Below are positions 44,652 to 54,371 of a DNA stretch of 64,000 nucleotides, one piece after another. How positions within the stretch are numbered: the first letter of the stretch is position 1; every line of letters starts with the position of its first letter. Source of the stretch: Trichocoleus sp. FACHB-46 (GTDB lineage Bacteria > Cyanobacteriota > Cyanobacteriia > FACHB-46); NCBI RefSeq assembly GCF_014695385.1, contig NZ_JACJOD010000032.1, positions 62,001 through 126,000 on the forward strand, in the 5' to 3' direction. The notes under the pieces were generated by a model, which had not been told where the DNA came from, ran no database searches, and saw only the letters and a list, made by a program, of their open reading frames with translations. The translations under genes and the position numbers were made by a program.

Positions 44652-44714
44652 TCGCCTACGAACTGGGTCCTGTTTAGGGTGGGTTCCTAGAGTCTGAATG
44701 TTTATCATGGTGCT

Positions 44715-45695
44715 ATGTCTGAGCATACTTCCCGCCATCGCGATCGCGACCATCAGCAGCAGCAGGGGCATCACGGTCATCACCACTCTCATGGCCATCA
44801 TCATCGCCTGGCTAACTATAACCGCGCCTTTGTCATTGGCCTCAGCTTAAATCTGGGCTTCGTGCTAACGGAGGCTGTGTTTGGAGTTTTAGCCCATTCT
44901 GTCTCTCTACTTGCCGATGCGGGGCACAACTTAAGCGATGTGTTGGGTTTAGCTTTGGCTTGGGGAGCAAGTCTCTTAGCTCAGCGGAAACCCTCGCGAC
45001 GGTATACCTATGGTTGGCGGCGCTCTTCGGTTTTAGCGGCGTTCTTTAATGCAATTTTCTTACTCGTCGTGACAGGTGGCATTGCTTGGGAGGCGATCGC
45101 CCGCTTGGTTCGCTCAGCGCCGCTCCCGGAAGTTGCAGGCAGCACCATGATCGGGGTAGCGGCCTTAGGAATTGTGATTAATGGTGCTACAGCGGCTCTA
45201 TTTTTAGCAGGTCGTAAGCATGACCTCAATATTCGAGCAGCATTTCTACATATGGTGGCGGACGCGATCGTGTCTTTGGGTGTGGTGTTGGCGGGGTTAG
45301 CAATTCTGCTGACTCAATGGTTTTGGTTAGACCCTGCCTTTAGTTTGGTGGTCAGTGCAATCATCATTACAAGTACTTGGCAATTACTTAAGGAGGCTTT
45401 TAGCCTTAGCATGGATGCTGTACCCACCCAGATTAACGAGCAGGCGGTGTGGACTTATTTAACTGAGCGGGTAGGGGTGACTCAAGTTCATGACTTACAT
45501 ATTTGGGGCATGAGCACGACGGAGACCGCTTTAACGGCGCATTTAGTGATGCCACAAGGACATCCTGGAGATGCGTTCTTAGCTCAAATGGCTCAGGAAT
45601 TGCACGATTTTTTCGGCATTGAGCATACGACGCTGCAAATTGAGACGGTTAACTCTTGCCAAGCTTGTGCTTTGGAGCCAGAGCATAGGGTTTAA
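44715..45695 (+). CDS. Cation diffusion facilitator (CDF) zinc-type transporter
   Basis: 326 residues with six transmembrane helices and a C-terminal cytoplasmic domain. The His-rich N-terminus (8-31) would bind metal. Helix 2 HSVSLLADAGHNLSDVLGL and helix 5 HMVADAIVSLGVV carry the HxxxD pairs of the metal site typical of Zn exporters (ZitB/CzcD type). The C-terminal domain includes VHDLHIWGMSTTETALTAH. It should export Zn2+ (or Co/Cd) from the cytosol. The DUF547 gene follows at 30 bp. Confidence 0.88.
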   Translation: MSEHTSRHRDRDHQQQQGHHGHHHSHGHHHRLANYNRAFVIGLSLNLGFVLTEAVFGVLAHSVSLLADAGHNLSDVLGLALAWGASLLAQRKPSRRYTYGWRRSSVLAAFFNAIFLLVVTGGIAWEAIARLVRSAPLPEVAGSTMIGVAALGIVINGATAALFLAGRKHDLNIRAAFLHMVADAIVSLGVVLAGLAILLTQWFWLDPAFSLVVSAIIITSTWQLLKEAFSLSMDAVPTQINEQAVWTYLTERVGVTQVHDLHIWGMSTTETALTAHLVMPQGHPGDAFLAQMAQELHDFFGIEHTTLQIETVNSCQACALEPEHRV

Positions 45696-45725
45696 CCTAT
45701 AGAGGTAATAGATCTCTAGGAGATT

Positions 45726-46436
45726 ATGGTCGCGATCGCTTTTGCACCTTGGGATGCCCTACTCAAGCAATATGTGGATGATCAGGGCCGAGTAGACTAT
45801 CGCACTTGGCAGCAGGAACAGCCAGATACCCTCAATCAATGGCTCTCAACTTTTCAATCTCCTGATTTCAGTCTGGAGTTGCCACGAGACCAGCAGTTGG
45901 CATTGTGGATTAATCTCTACAATGCCTTTACGATCGCGCGAATTTTAGAGCGTTACCCGATTCCATCGATTCAACCGAAGATTTTGGGATTACCGAACTG
46001 GGCCGCTTTTCTGTGGTTTTTCTCTCGTCCCGCTCATGTGGTGGCAGGGAAGCGCTACAGCTTGGCAGATATTGAACATAAAGTTCTGCGATCGCAATTC
46101 CAGGAACCCCGGATTCATTTTGCCTTGGTTTGTGCCTCGATTGGTTGTCCCTTACTACGCAATGAAGCTTACTGGCCCGATCGCGTGGAGGAGCAATTGG
46201 AGGCGGATGTCAGCCGTTTTATCAACAACGAGGATAAGGTGCACTACGACTCGCAAACGCAAACGCTATATTGCAGTCAAATTTTCAAGTGGTATCGGCA
46301 AGACTTTCTCCAGGTGGCCCCTTCCATTCCAGACTACATCCGTCGTTATCTCCAAATAGATCGACCTCTGGATGCTGAAACTCCAATCCAATATCTGGAT
46401 TACGATTGGCAACTGAATCAGCGGATATCGGCATAA
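45726..46436 (+). CDS. DUF547 protein
   Basis: 236 residues with the DUF547 features WINLYNAFTI, ADIEHKVLR, IHFALVCASIGCPLL and IFKWYRQDF. The conserved Cys in CASIGCP suggests a papain-like fold or metal site. Function unproven; often found near transporters or in membrane contexts. TCTAGGAGATT precedes the ATG. Its last 19 bp overlap the end of the convergent glycosyltransferase gene. Confidence 0.82.
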   Translation: MVAIAFAPWDALLKQYVDDQGRVDYRTWQQEQPDTLNQWLSTFQSPDFSLELPRDQQLALWINLYNAFTIARILERYPIPSIQPKILGLPNWAAFLWFFSRPAHVVAGKRYSLADIEHKVLRSQFQEPRIHFALVCASIGCPLLRNEAYWPDRVEEQLEADVSRFINNEDKVHYDSQTQTLYCSQIFKWYRQDFLQVAPSIPDYIRRYLQIDRPLDAETPIQYLDYDWQLNQRISA

Positions 46437-47182
46437 AACTTCTTGAGATAGGTCGCTGAAACACCCAATCCCCAGAGAAAGCCAATGTAGGAATAAATGG
46501 CAGTGGCTTTCAGTGAACCCCAATGGGCTACCCGGCGATCGGAAGTTTGCACGACTCGGTTGACCATGCAGATACGTCCTTTCTGGACTAATTTGAGACA
46601 CAGATCACCGTCTTCCATGATGGGTAAAGCTGGATCAAAGCCGCCACATTCCCAAAAGTCCTGGCGACGACAAAACATAACTTGGTCGCCAAACAAAAGA
46701 CGTAATCCCTTAAAGAAGAGACGGGGGCGAAATAATAGTGGTGCGTAATAGGTTTTGAGGTAGTGATGTAAGGAGATGCCCCAGCGGGTGGTTTGCGGTC
46801 CTGCCAATAAACAAACAAATCCACCACAGGCGATTTGGGCATCTTCCAAAGTATGGCTCATGACTTTAACTAAGTCGTCTGGCACCCAAGTATCGGCATG
46901 GAGAAAGCAAAGGATATCTCCTGTAGCCGCTTCCGCGCCGAAGTTCATTTGCAGCGATCGCCCTCGTTGCTCGGTTTCTAGAAGGTGTAGTTGCGTCCCA
47001 GGAGGCATACAACCCGATACTGCGACTGCTTCAGCGATCGCAACTGTCTCATCTTCACTGCCGCCATCTACGACGATGATTTCGGCGGCAGGGGGATGCA
47101 ACAAGGCCAAGTGACGCAACGTGCGCTCTAGACTGTTGGCCTCATTCAAGGTTGGAATCACAATTGAAACACGAGTTTGCAT
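46418..47182 (-). CDS. Family 2 glycosyltransferase (TIGR04283 type)
   Basis: 254 residues, GT-A fold: VSIVIPTLNEANSLERTL at the N-terminus, VVDGGSEDETV, GRSLQMNFGA, then LCFLHADTWVP (the DxD-like AD) and MEDGDLCLKL as base region. The C-terminus has one hydrophobic helix. This matches the TIGR04283 group, whose acceptor is unknown. The AI-2E gene is 11 bp upstream on the same strand, so they probably share a transcript. Confidence 0.83.
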   Translation of the reverse strand: MQTRVSIVIPTLNEANSLERTLRHLALLHPPAAEIIVVDGGSEDETVAIAEAVAVSGCMPPGTQLHLLETEQRGRSLQMNFGAEAATGDILCFLHADTWVPDDLVKVMSHTLEDAQIACGGFVCLLAGPQTTRWGISLHHYLKTYYAPLLFRPRLFFKGLRLLFGDQVMFCRRQDFWECGGFDPALPIMEDGDLCLKLVQKGRICMVNRVVQTSDRRVAHWGSLKATAIYSYIGFLWGLGVSATYLKKFYADIR

Positions 47183-47193
47183 GCAACTGAAGT

Positions 47194-48297
47194 TTAAGAC
47201 TCCGCCGCATGATCAATCACTTCTGCTGGACCATTAACCACTTCTACAGGAGCTGAAGCCATACTAGATTTAGACTCTGCGCCCCACTGGTCAAGCACGT
47301 CCTTAACTAAAACTTCCTCTACCCAAATCTGACCCACAATGACTAAGGGAATGGCGAGGAACAAGCCGAGGAAACCAAAGAAGATGGCAAAAATTACCTG
47401 CGAGAGTAACGTCACAGCAGGCAAGATTGCCACCTGTTTGGACATGACAAATGGCACCAGTAAAAACTGCTCTAGCTGCTGAATCCCCACATAGAACGCT
47501 AATACAGCTCCTGCTTTCCAAGGAGCATCCAAAAGCGCGATCGCCATTGGGGGAATCAAGCTCAGCGTTGGGCCTACGGTAGGGATGGCTTCCAAGAGTC
47601 CGGCGATCGCGGCGTTGGCTAGCACTAGGGGCACTCGTAAAAGCCACAGACCCACAGCACTGACTAAACCAATGACCACCATATTAATCAGAATGCCGCC
47701 CATCCAATTGACTAGAGCGATTTCACACTTTGACAGAATCTCATCGGCACGTCTGCGGTAAAACGAAGGAAACAGCAGCACAAATCCATGCCGATAGGGA
47801 GCAGGATTGACCAGTAGCATAATGGTCAAAACCATTACCAGTAGCAGGTTCAACAGAATCGCCAAGAAATTTGAGAATAGTGAAAAGAAATTGTTAAAGG
47901 CCCAGCTAGCAAAAGGTTGAATTTGGCGGGTCAAGTCATTGACGCTAGGCAAGTATCTCAGCGGCTGACCAGGTAACTGGGTTCGTAAAGCTTCTACCCA
48001 GATCCGCAGGCGTTCTAGTCCTCGTGGAACTAGTTCGGTCAGTTGTTGAAACTGCTCAACGAAGGGTGGAATGGTCACCGCAGCAAAGACGATGAAGAAG
48101 ACTACGAAACAAGTGATAGCTAACAAAGCTGCAAACCCTCGCTTCGCTCCCGATCGCCGCAATCGCCTCACTAAACGGTTCAAAGCGGTCGCAAACACCA
48201 CCGCCATAAAGACCAGCAACAGCACCTGCCGGATCTGCCATAAGATGTACATCGAAACTAGCAGGGCAATTAAGCCGATCCATTGTCCCATTTTCAT
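47194..48297 (-). CDS. AI-2E/PerM family membrane protein
   Basis: 367 residues with about eight transmembrane helices, a central soluble-loop region (90-140), and the family marks VGPTLSLIPPMAIAL and QQLEQFLLVPFVMSKQVAILP near helices 5-7. PerM-family proteins are tied to export of signalling molecules or Na+/H+ exchange; the substrate in cyanobacteria is not known. First gene of a two-gene operon with the GT2 gene. Confidence 0.85.
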   Translation of the reverse strand: MKMGQWIGLIALLVSMYILWQIRQVLLLVFMAVVFATALNRLVRRLRRSGAKRGFAALLAITCFVVFFIVFAAVTIPPFVEQFQQLTELVPRGLERLRIWVEALRTQLPGQPLRYLPSVNDLTRQIQPFASWAFNNFFSLFSNFLAILLNLLLVMVLTIMLLVNPAPYRHGFVLLFPSFYRRRADEILSKCEIALVNWMGGILINMVVIGLVSAVGLWLLRVPLVLANAAIAGLLEAIPTVGPTLSLIPPMAIALLDAPWKAGAVLAFYVGIQQLEQFLLVPFVMSKQVAILPAVTLLSQVIFAIFFGFLGLFLAIPLVIVGQIWVEEVLVKDVLDQWGAESKSSMASAPVEVVNGPAEVIDHAAES

Positions 48298-48677
48298 AGC
48301 TTTGGCTGAGTCCTTTGGCTGACCGCTTTAGAGGAGGGTGAGAAGTTGAAATGTGAGAGCCTTCCTATGGTGTATTGTCGGGCTTCCTAGCCATTCCTCA
48401 TATCACTCTAAGGTTAAAATCAACTTTCAAAGATAAAAATAAGCCAGCAAAATTGGGCTAGAGCTCTCTATCTGTAGACAGATTGGCATATAGGAATTTT
48501 TGCATAGGATGCCAGCATCAGTAATAGCCAAGATAGCAGTTCAGTTTATGTCAGCCTCTGGCCTTTTAGAGGTACAAGGTTTGACAGCCTATTCAATTCT
48601 GGAGCAACCAAACCGGCAGGCTTTGAAGTTGGGACCGCTAGCTCTTCGGAGCCACAAAGGTAGCTCTCGGATGAATA
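48298..48677. other. 380-bp intergenic region
   Basis: No convincing gene. A 63-codon plus-strand frame at 48500-48691 has a biased composition, no RBS and overlaps the Roco gene end. The promoter of the AI-2E/GT2 operon must lie at the left side. Confidence 0.35.
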
Positions 48678-50510
48678 TTAGGCATCCATAAGTCCTTTTG
48701 CTCCTGCAACCACTATCTTGATTGCAGGATGATCAACAGCTTCTTCTAATGCAGTAGCCCCTGCCTCTTTGAGCGCATTCATTAATCGTTGTTTGACTGT
48801 AGGATTGCGCTTAATTTCTTCAACGGCTTTAGCACCTACAATATCTGTATTACCTGGATAGTCTTGCGAAAGTTGATCGAGAAGTTGCTTAATATCGGTA
48901 GCAGCTTGAGCTAGGTTGTTCGAATTATTAATTTGAGTGCCAATTTTATCATGCATGACCTTGTCACCTGCGATATTGTCACCAGAACCGTACTGGTTGA
49001 TGCTTGACATAGAATTCTGATTCTCCTGAGTATTTTGATTATTGATATTGACAGGCCTAGACGCCAGTAGCTTAGCAATTTCTGTTATATCGCCGCTTTC
49101 GTAGGTATAATGCCGCTTTTGCCGATCTGGTTCAGGTTCAATGCCATCGAGCAGTTGTTTAACGCTAACCTTGGCCTTCAATCCTGGAGGAATGATGAAA
49201 GGCTCTCCCATTTCCTCATGATCTAATAAGTTTTCGTAGTCCACCACGATTTCTGGGTAATCGGGCAAGGGTACTTTTTCGTCAGCGACGATGCCTCTGA
49301 TAGTTTGGTAAATGGCATCAAACTGAGAGCGGATCATGGCGAGGAGTTCTCGACGGGTAGCTTGGGGACCACTGATCCAAATAAAAATCTTTTTATCTTC
49401 ACGATCGCTTCTAATTAAGGCGCGGTTATCTCGGTGTTTCAGTACAATACCGCTCCGCCACCACGTTCTTTTATCTGCCAAGTGGTGCATACGAACAATA
49501 AAGCGAGAAATAATGCTACCGGGGAGGACATTGTAGTGGTATTGAAAAGCCAGAGCGTCATCCCATTCACCTGTAGCAGGTTCCTCTTTGGGGAGTAAAT
49601 CAGGGATGAGGAAGCGATCATTAGTGTTATTTTCGAGAGGGAAGCACAACTCAAACTTTCGCATCATATCAACAATGAATAATTGCTTGTTCCGTGGATA
49701 TTGGCTACAGTCTAATATCCGATTGAGCTGAGTATGATCTAACATGCCTCGATATTGAGTGATCAGCAGGTTGTCATTCAAAATCTTGTACACACCGTTT
49801 GTAACCCACTCTGGATTTAAGACATGAGTATCTTCTAAACGAGGGTCATCGCGAAAGTTCAAGACAATACCAAGCTGGTGTAAGAGTTCAATGAGTGTAG
49901 TTTGGCTTAGGGTATCAGTAATCTCCTCCTCTTGGCATAAGTGCTCATATGTACTGTATGGAATGTAGTCTTGCTCCATTTTTTCTAAACAGGTTTTGAT
50001 TTCAAACCAAGCTAAAGGGAGTAAATCATATACATGTTCTAGCTTATTGATTTCTCTGCTTATGATAGTTTGAAGCTGCTCTACACCATTTCCTGTCGCA
50101 CAGGAAATCTCAATAATTTCCTCGATATTGGCGTACTTATTTTGAAGCCCCCGCCGATCTAGATCTAAAGGGTGTTGATCAGTTTTGTTGCCAACGATGA
50201 TAACTGGAGAATCGTTTCCAAAGCTCTGGATCATTTTCAGCCAGTACTCCAGCTCGTTTTGCCGCTCATCTACTCGCGCATCTAGTACTAGTAGATAAAG
50301 ACTGCGTTTTGTGAGAAAAAACTGATGAGTAGCGTGCATAATCTCTTGGCCACCAAAGTCCCACACATTTAATCGAATAGGCTGATCATTGACTTGAATC
50401 TGCCAATTCTGAATATTGATACCTTCGGTCTTAGGTTTGTGTGGATCGTAGCGATTGTAAATTAGTCGATCAACCAGAGAGCTTTTGCCTACACTGCCTT
50501 GCCCAACCAA
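48678..50510 (-). CDS. Roc-COR GTPase half of a split Roco protein
   Basis: About 610 residues. Roc G-domain: P-loop GQGSVGKSS, G3 WDFGGQE, G4 NKTD, G5 SCATGNG. COR domain about 165-440 (WFEIK, FRDDPRLEDTHVLNPEWVTNGVY). The C-terminal third has GSGDNIAGDK, a motif common in cyanobacterial STAND/TIR-type proteins. The frame is open upstream to 50585 and reads YYLQLQAGQKKPLNEAKVLL, the normal Roc lead-in, right up to TAG 50586-50588; the LRR domain lies in the same frame beyond it. No ATG or GTG stands between the amber and the P-loop, so the apparent start (TTG 50508-50510) would cut into the first strand. The half may be untranslated. Confidence 0.8.
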   Translation of the reverse strand: MVGQGSVGKSSLVDRLIYNRYDPHKPKTEGINIQNWQIQVNDQPIRLNVWDFGGQEIMHATHQFFLTKRSLYLLVLDARVDERQNELEYWLKMIQSFGNDSPVIIVGNKTDQHPLDLDRRGLQNKYANIEEIIEISCATGNGVEQLQTIISREINKLEHVYDLLPLAWFEIKTCLEKMEQDYIPYSTYEHLCQEEEITDTLSQTTLIELLHQLGIVLNFRDDPRLEDTHVLNPEWVTNGVYKILNDNLLITQYRGMLDHTQLNRILDCSQYPRNKQLFIVDMMRKFELCFPLENNTNDRFLIPDLLPKEEPATGEWDDALAFQYHYNVLPGSIISRFIVRMHHLADKRTWWRSGIVLKHRDNRALIRSDREDKKIFIWISGPQATRRELLAMIRSQFDAIYQTIRGIVADEKVPLPDYPEIVVDYENLLDHEEMGEPFIIPPGLKAKVSVKQLLDGIEPEPDRQKRHYTYESGDITEIAKLLASRPVNINNQNTQENQNSMSSINQYGSGDNIAGDKVMHDKIGTQINNSNNLAQAATDIKQLLDQLSQDYPGNTDIVGAKAVEEIKRNPTVKQRLMNALKEAGATALEEAVDHPAIKIVVAGAKGLMDA

Positions 50511-50585
50511 CAGTACTTTCGCCTCATTGAGCGGTTTTTTCTGCCCTGCTTGGAGTTGTAGATAGTAATTGATGATAGTGAGAGG

Positions 50586-51209
50586 CTAATCTGTTGTCTT
50601 AAGAATTTCAGGGGGAATAGGCAGCTGATTTTGTCTCAGGTCGAGGCTAATCAAGTTAGGCAGCAACAAGCTTGCTTTAGGAATCTTACCTAGCCCTTCT
50701 GGTAGTGAAGTGAGTTGATTATGGCTAGCATCAAGTACTTTGAGTTCTAAAAAATGAATAACTCCTTCTGGAAGTGCCGTCAATCGGTTGTGACTGAGAT
50801 TAAACAGCCTTAAGTTAGAGAGTTGATTAATAGATTCTGGTAATGTAACCAGTTGATTATTATTTAGATAAAGACCTGTTATAAGGGATAGCTTTTGAAG
50901 TGACTCTGGCAATTTTGTTAATTTGTTATAGCTCAGATCAAGCACTTTTAGATTAAAGAGTTGTGTAATTACTTCTGGCAACGTCACCAGTTGGTTATTG
51001 TCGAGGCAAAGTTCAGTTAGACTAGATAACTGAGAAATTGATTCAGGTAGGTCTGTTAAACGGTTACGACTGAGATCGAGCCTTTTTAGATAAGGAAGCT
51101 GAACAAAGCTATTAGGTATAGACGTTAAGCCTCTCCGAGAGAGATCTAACTTTGTTATCCTGTGTATAGCAGCTTGTTCAATAACTTGCGATAATTCTTC
51201 TTCCGTCAT
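50586..51209 (-). CDS. Leucine-rich-repeat half of a split Roco protein
   Basis: 207 residues from ATG 51207-51209, with about seven LRR units of 23 residues (LxxLxLSxNxLTxLPE type, starting KLDLSRRGLTSIPNSF). The frame ends at TAG 50586-50588 exactly where Roco proteins join LRR to the GTPase (usual linker I-x-NYY-x-Q). Roco proteins are dimeric GTPases of the LRRK2 class, cytosolic in cyanobacteria. An AAG or CAG to TAG change would explain the split. The LRR part could still fold alone. Confidence 0.8.
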   Translation of the reverse strand: MTEEELSQVIEQAAIHRITKLDLSRRGLTSIPNSFVQLPYLKRLDLSRNRLTDLPESISQLSSLTELCLDNNQLVTLPEVITQLFNLKVLDLSYNKLTKLPESLQKLSLITGLYLNNNQLVTLPESINQLSNLRLFNLSHNRLTALPEGVIHFLELKVLDASHNQLTSLPEGLGKIPKASLLLPNLISLDLRQNQLPIPPEILKTTD

Positions 51210-51405
51210 CAATCATTAATAATTCTTCAAGTTGGACGATCGCGCCGTTCATAATGACAGCGTAACTTATATAGCAAGTATGTTAGTTAAGCAATAAGCG
51301 AGCTTATGAAATTTTAATCTCATTGAATCCTCATAAATCTATCTCTTGGCTTTAGCACTTTTTGGGAGAAGTGATAGGCTTAAAAATAAAGTTAAGAGAG
51401 CCTTC

Positions 51406-52623
51406 GTGACAGAAGTAATTGCTGCCAAATTTAATATAACCACTAAAAATATTGTTACTTATTCATTAGTCTTAGTTGAAACGATTCTGGCTTTCGCGGC
51501 TGGCTTTGGGTTTATTGCTTTAGGCATTGGTGGTGGAGCTTGGATTTTAGGCGGAATTGCCGCTGGAGCCCTAGCTTTTTATATTTACCGGGCAAAATTC
51601 AGCGATCGCATAGAGCCTAACCGTAACTTAAGAAAGCTGGGCCAAATGATTGTCGGCTTGACGGTGGGTTTTTCGATTCAGCCGCATAACCTAGAAGCCA
51701 TTACAGCTCAGCTACCAGTTTTTGTCTTTCTTGCTTTATTTTTGTTAGCTAGCGGAGGCTTAATTGCTTATATCTATTCTCGGTTACAAAAAACAGATTT
51801 ACTCACTGCCACCCTAGCCACTGTACCTGGCAACATTGGGATTATGGCGAGCCTAGCAGCAGACTATGGCAAAAGCACTGCCCTTGTTTCTTTAGTACAG
51901 CTCATTCGTTTCACCACTTTAATTTCAACGATTCCGCTTATTGCTAACGTTTCCCATCCCTATGACATTCATACAGCGATCGCGACTCTCACTCAAGACC
52001 TATTTAAGCTGAATTTAACTTACTTACTTCTCCTAGTTTTGGTGCTCAATTTAACAGCTTTGGTTGTTTCTGCGGCAGGTAAACTAAAGATTCCTGTAGC
52101 TGCTTTTTTGGGTTCAATTGTGGTGGGTGTAGCTCTAAATTTCTCGTTTACTGCTCTGCCACTAACTGCCCAAATGGACTTCAGCTTTTCACCTTTATTT
52201 AAGGTGATCGGTCAAATCCTTTTAGGGATCACAATTGGGGAATATTGGGGACTTAATCCCAAATTTAGCCGTGCTACGATTGCCTATGCTTTAGTGCCTG
52301 TGACATTGACCTTCTTCGCAGGCTTGCTCTCAGCAGGAATTGCCATGTTGCTGACGCCTTGGGATTGGCTCACTTGCCTGTTGGTGACGGCTCCGGGAGG
52401 CTCTCCAGAAATGATTTGGATTGCTCTGGTCTTACATCACGATGTTGAGATTGTCACAGCGGGTCATTTAGTTAGATTGATCGCCATTAACTTCTCCCTG
52501 CCCGCTTTAGTTTCCCTAGCGTGCTACCTAGAAGAGCGCTTGAGCAACGGTAACGGTGTTAACAACCCAGCCCCAGTTTTAGAATCTATTCCAGCCGCTA
52601 ATCCACCCTCCAAACAACGCTAA
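51406..52623 (+). CDS. AbrB-family membrane protein (PF05145, ammonia-monooxygenase-like)
   Basis: About 405 residues with 10-12 hydrophobic helices in two repeats: GQMIVGLTVGFSIQP ... ATVPGNIGIMASLAADYG in the first, and GQILLGITIGEYWGLN ... VTAPGGSPEMIWIALVLHHD in the second. This inverted-repeat pattern is the PF05145 family, called AbrB or putative ammonia monooxygenase without enzymatic proof. Start: GTG 51406 with AAGAGAG at good spacing. The frame is open to a TTG at 51346. Confidence 0.8.
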   Translation: MTEVIAAKFNITTKNIVTYSLVLVETILAFAAGFGFIALGIGGGAWILGGIAAGALAFYIYRAKFSDRIEPNRNLRKLGQMIVGLTVGFSIQPHNLEAITAQLPVFVFLALFLLASGGLIAYIYSRLQKTDLLTATLATVPGNIGIMASLAADYGKSTALVSLVQLIRFTTLISTIPLIANVSHPYDIHTAIATLTQDLFKLNLTYLLLLVLVLNLTALVVSAAGKLKIPVAAFLGSIVVGVALNFSFTALPLTAQMDFSFSPLFKVIGQILLGITIGEYWGLNPKFSRATIAYALVPVTLTFFAGLLSAGIAMLLTPWDWLTCLLVTAPGGSPEMIWIALVLHHDVEIVTAGHLVRLIAINFSLPALVSLACYLEERLSNGNGVNNPAPVLESIPAANPPSKQR

Positions 52624-53085
52624 AGCTCATTCCTGCGTAGCCAATACTTCATGGAAACCATTCAGCCCGCCACAATATCGCTCGGATAGTGAACCCCTGA
52701 GTAAAACTGTGTCCAAGCGATCGCTACGCCAAATAAGTGGCGATCGCAAAAATTTACAGTAGAGGCGGCTTAATTCTACTTAAAGGTATAGTTTCTGCCT
52801 AATTACCAAACAGACAAATCGTCTATAGGGAATAGCTTAAGATTTCTAGCACCGAGGGTCACTCTGAGCGGAACCTAGCTCCTCTATAATGAGTGAGGCT
52901 TGATGTTGCATCAAGCTACCTTAGTTCCCCTAACGAAGGCCACTTCTTCAAGGACTAAACGATAGGACTCAAAATTTTAGTCAAATTTTAGTTCAGGCCT
53001 ATTCGTTATTCTTCAGTCGCTGCTTCAAGGAGCTAGGTTAAAACCTGGAATGGAGTTGTCACTGGAGATGGGGTGGTAAAGAGGA
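52624..53085. other. 462-bp region upstream of the stressosome operon
   Basis: No gene found. It holds two GCGATCGC motifs (52719-52726 and 52740-52747) that could pair as an inverted repeat, and AT-rich sequence including TATAAT at 52885-52890, a possible -10 box. The operon promoter should lie in this region. Confidence 0.35.
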
Positions 53086-53931
53086 ATGGGTAGCAAAATT
53101 CATGACATTCTCGACCAGCATGGGGCTGAGCTACTAACAGAGTGGCTGCAAGTCATCACGGCCAGCCATCGGCGGGGGCTGCTTAAGGAAGGAGAGCTGC
53201 GCGAGGAATGCCGAGAGTTTATTCATTTGTTTCGTGAAGCCGTACGCCAAAATAGCTTGAGCGACGTTTATTCAGCGCCTTGGAATGAGGTTCGGGGGCT
53301 GTTGAGTAACATTTCTCGGATGCGTTCCCAAAAAGGCTTTACTCCCTCAGAAACTGCTAGCTTTGTCTTCTCCTTTAAGCAGCCATTGTTTGCTCGTCTG
53401 CGCCAGGAACTAGCCCAGGACGGAGAAGAGTTGTTGGAGAATGTCTGGACCGCTACTTCTCTACTCGATAAGTTGGGGCTGTTTACGACAGAGGTGTACC
53501 AGAAGAACCGAGAAGAGGTAATTCTGCGACAACAGGAAGAGCTGCTAGAGCTATCAACTCCGGTCGTCAAGCTCTGGGAGGGCGTTTTAGCTTTGCCCAT
53601 TATTGGGACGTTGGATAGCGCTCGGACGCAAGTGGTGATGGAGTCGCTGCTGCAAAAGATTGTCGAGACAGGATCGGATTTTGCCATCATCGATATTACT
53701 GGTGTGCCTACCGTAGATACGCTCACAGCTCAGCACTTACTCAAAACGATTACAGCAGCTCGCCTCATGGGAGCAGAATGCATCATTAGTGGCATTCGGC
53801 CCCAGATTGCTCAAACTATTGTCTATTTAGGAGTTGACCTGGCAGGCGTGACGACCAAATCTAGTTTGGCCGACGCTTTTAAGCTAGCGCTTGAGCGCAC
53901 AGGCAGGAAGATTATTCGCACTCAAGGTTAG
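53086..53931 (+). CDS. rsbR: RsbR-like stressosome sensor/scaffold protein
   Basis: 281 residues. The N-terminal helical domain (1-150) resembles RsbRD_N. The C-terminal STAS domain (about 165-275) includes WEGVLALPIIGTLDS and IIDITGVPTVDTLTAQHLLKT, with the conserved phosphorylatable Thr residues of RsbR. RsbR and RsbS form the stressosome shell and hold RsbT until stress. First gene of the operon. GAGGA stands immediately before ATG 53086. Confidence 0.88.
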   Translation: MGSKIHDILDQHGAELLTEWLQVITASHRRGLLKEGELREECREFIHLFREAVRQNSLSDVYSAPWNEVRGLLSNISRMRSQKGFTPSETASFVFSFKQPLFARLRQELAQDGEELLENVWTATSLLDKLGLFTTEVYQKNREEVILRQQEELLELSTPVVKLWEGVLALPIIGTLDSARTQVVMESLLQKIVETGSDFAIIDITGVPTVDTLTAQHLLKTITAARLMGAECIISGIRPQIAQTIVYLGVDLAGVTTKSSLADAFKLALERTGRKIIRTQG

Positions 53932-53944
53932 GGAGGGAGGTGCT

Positions 53945-54367
53945 ATGGAACGCATTCCAATTCTCCAAATGGGCGATCTTCTGTTGGTGACGATTCAAGT
54001 TGATATGCACGATCGCCTAGCTATGACTTTGCAGGACGATCTGACCACGCGCATTAGTCAAGTTGATGCTCGCGGCGTCCTGATTGACATTTCTGCCCTA
54101 GAAATTGTGGATTCGTTTATTGGCAGAGTCTTGGGCAATATCGCCAAAATGGCCCAAGTTTTAGATGCAGAAACCGTGGTCGTGGGGATGCAGCCAGCGG
54201 TTGCGATTACTTTAGTCGAGTTGGGCTTGTCATTGACTGGCATTCGCACTGCTTTGAATGTCGAAAAAGGCATGGCTCTCTTGCGATCGGCTGTGCATCG
54301 AGACTTGAATGAAGACGAGAGCCCCGTCTTGCCAGAGGAGCCTACAGGCATCTATGGAGAAATGTGA
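53945..54367 (+). CDS. rsbS: RsbS-like STAS protein
   Basis: 140 residues from ATG 53945 (GGGAGGGAGG lies 5-8 bp upstream; the frame is open further left but overlaps rsbR). It is a single STAS domain: IPILQMGDLLLVTIQVDMHD, then VLIDISALEIVDSFIGRVL with the phosphorylatable Ser of RsbS, and VVGMQPAVAITLVELGL. It should sequester RsbT and release it when phosphorylated. 13 bp after rsbR. Confidence 0.88.
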   Translation: MERIPILQMGDLLLVTIQVDMHDRLAMTLQDDLTTRISQVDARGVLIDISALEIVDSFIGRVLGNIAKMAQVLDAETVVVGMQPAVAITLVELGLSLTGIRTALNVEKGMALLRSAVHRDLNEDESPVLPEEPTGIYGEM

Positions 54368-54371
54368 AATC

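Noticed and set aside
48500-48691. 63-codon plus-strand frame
   Set aside because: No RBS, no recognisable fold, and its end overlaps the end of the Roco gene on the other strand.
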